Below, one piece after another: positions 5,786 to 6,078 of a DNA stretch of 6,078 bases. This stretch comes from an uncultured Bacteroidota bacterium (GTDB lineage Bacteria > Bacteroidota > Bacteroidia > 2-12-FULL-35-15). Numbering within the stretch: position 1 is the first letter of the stretch; the number at the start of each line of letters is the position of its first letter. The position numbers were made by a program, and so were the translations under genes. The stretch lies in contig CAISYK010000608.1 of NCBI GenBank assembly GCA_903889605.1, positions 1 through 6,078 of the forward strand. The letters are read 5' to 3'. The notes under the pieces were generated by a model. That model was given only the letters and a program-made list of their open reading frames with translations, was not told the DNA's origin and searched no databases.

Positions 5786-6078
5786 GTACTAAAAGTAAAT
5801 AGATTAGTGGTGGTTGTGGGTATATTTTTTCCACTATATGAATATAATTTTTGTATTAAACCATCATTATTATAACCACTCTGTGTTGTGGTAAGTCTTT
5901 GTCCGGTTACTGTTCCATCCGGTGATGTGGTGTTGGCTGCCGTAACTGTAACATTTTGTGAAGATTGTACTTGTTGAGTCCAATCCTGAGAATACAAAGT
6001 AAGATTGTGTTTAGAGTCATAACTTTTTGGATTGGCTGAATCCAAATCTAATACTAAACCAGAAGTAACAATAGATGG
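5602..6078 (-). CDS. Phage-type structural protein fragment (LamG/jelly-roll tail or adhesin-like), open at the window edge
   Basis: The minus-strand frame is open at the right edge and ends at 5602, giving 158 residues. The TTG at 6045 is not a credible start, because the sequence just before it (PSIVTSGLVLDLDSANPKSYD across it) is a recognisable motif in which a LamG-like (concanavalin A-like) domain opens in many tailed-phage structural proteins. Next comes NLTLYSQDWTQQ then NVTVTAANTTSPDGTVTGQRLT, and LFTFSTYVKQGTSPKVSLVLS, a beta-sandwich pattern seen in phage tail, fibre and neck-type proteins of viral metagenomes. Thr and Ser are abundant and no signal peptide is visible. Roughly the last 15-30 residues (about HTGSAVQSLAGAVSSFLM) are the antisense of the ftsZ linker and not native, so the true C-terminus is missing too. 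It is not part of the dcw cluster, where gatB-like or metabolic genes usually follow ftsZ. The role is inferred from patterns; a secreted bacterial adhesin with a similar fold is the main alternative. Confidence 0.6.
   Translation of the reverse strand, partial: PSIVTSGLVLDLDSANPKSYDSKHNLTLYSQDWTQQVQSSQNVTVTAANTTSPDGTVTGQRLTTTQSGYNNDGLIQKLYSYSGKNIPTTTTNLFTFSTYVKQGTSPKVSLVLSPYNGSSYKDLIVTLTWSTLTLSTSGVFHTGSAVQSLAGAVSSFLM
5650..5710. other. Probable junction between ftsZ and foreign (phage-like) DNA
   Basis: Left of this interval only the + strand reads as a recognisable protein (FtsZ linker). Right of it only the - strand does (phage-type beta-rich protein). Both frames stay open across the join by chance and end within the other partner (the + frame at 5785, the - frame at 5602). 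An 8-bp direct repeat GTTAAAGT occurs at 5681-5688 and 5696-5703, possible microhomology. I see no insertion-sequence terminal repeats, integrase, tRNA or att-like core. The exact base cannot be fixed without homologues. Confidence 0.7.

Noticed and set aside
5602..6078. Prophage inserted into ftsZ
   Set aside because: No integrase, att-like duplication or tRNA is seen, insertion in ftsZ would disable an essential gene, and the phage gene is itself cut mid-coding rather than at a phage end.

Overview
The window is an AT-rich stretch of a bacterial chromosome carrying the 3' end of a division and cell wall (dcw) cluster, all on the + strand, in the order murG (3' part), murC, ftsQ, ftsA, ftsZ. 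The order, the protein signatures and the A-rich leaders with little Shine-Dalgarno character all point to Bacteroidota. The signatures used are MurG ending with SPNVAEDHQTKNA, MurC starting with YFLGIGGIGMSALARYF, an FtsQ with GLNTTGWWDKYS near its end, and FtsZ starting MMKFDL. I cannot place it to order with confidence; the Chitinophagales/Sphingobacteriales/Cytophagales side seems more likely than Flavobacteriales.

Layout: 1-516 is the C-terminal half of murG (cut by the window edge). 606-2060 is murC, with an 89-nt leader holding a compact hairpin and a heptanucleotide tandem repeat inside the coding region. 2043-2105 holds a degenerate CACAGAG/CTCTGT repeat that overlaps the end of murC. 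2139-2981 is ftsQ (TTG start). 2982-3039 holds a second hairpin. 3040-4317 is ftsA. 4318-4510 is the only sizeable non-coding gap (193 nt). 4511 onward is ftsZ. From about 5650-5710 to the right edge the sequence changes character: it is the minus-strand coding sequence of a phage-type structural (tail/adhesin-like) protein, open at the right edge.

The bacterial genes form one functional unit. MurG finishes lipid II on the inner face of the membrane. MurC adds L-alanine to UDP-MurNAc at the start of the cytoplasmic peptide-stem pathway. FtsQ links cytoplasmic and periplasmic parts of the divisome. FtsA tethers FtsZ to the membrane, and FtsZ forms the ring.

The main anomaly is the right end. 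ftsZ loses its C-terminal tail and a phage-like gene loses its own C-terminus at the same place, on opposite strands, with no insertion-sequence ends or att-like repeat between them. I think an assembly chimera (or a very recent rearrangement) is more likely than a natural fusion or a new system. Nothing in the window makes a convincing case for an undescribed multi-gene system. Smaller points of interest are the paired leader hairpins, the in-frame 7-bp microsatellite in murC, the repeat at the murC end and a twin T7 tract at the ftsA 3' end.
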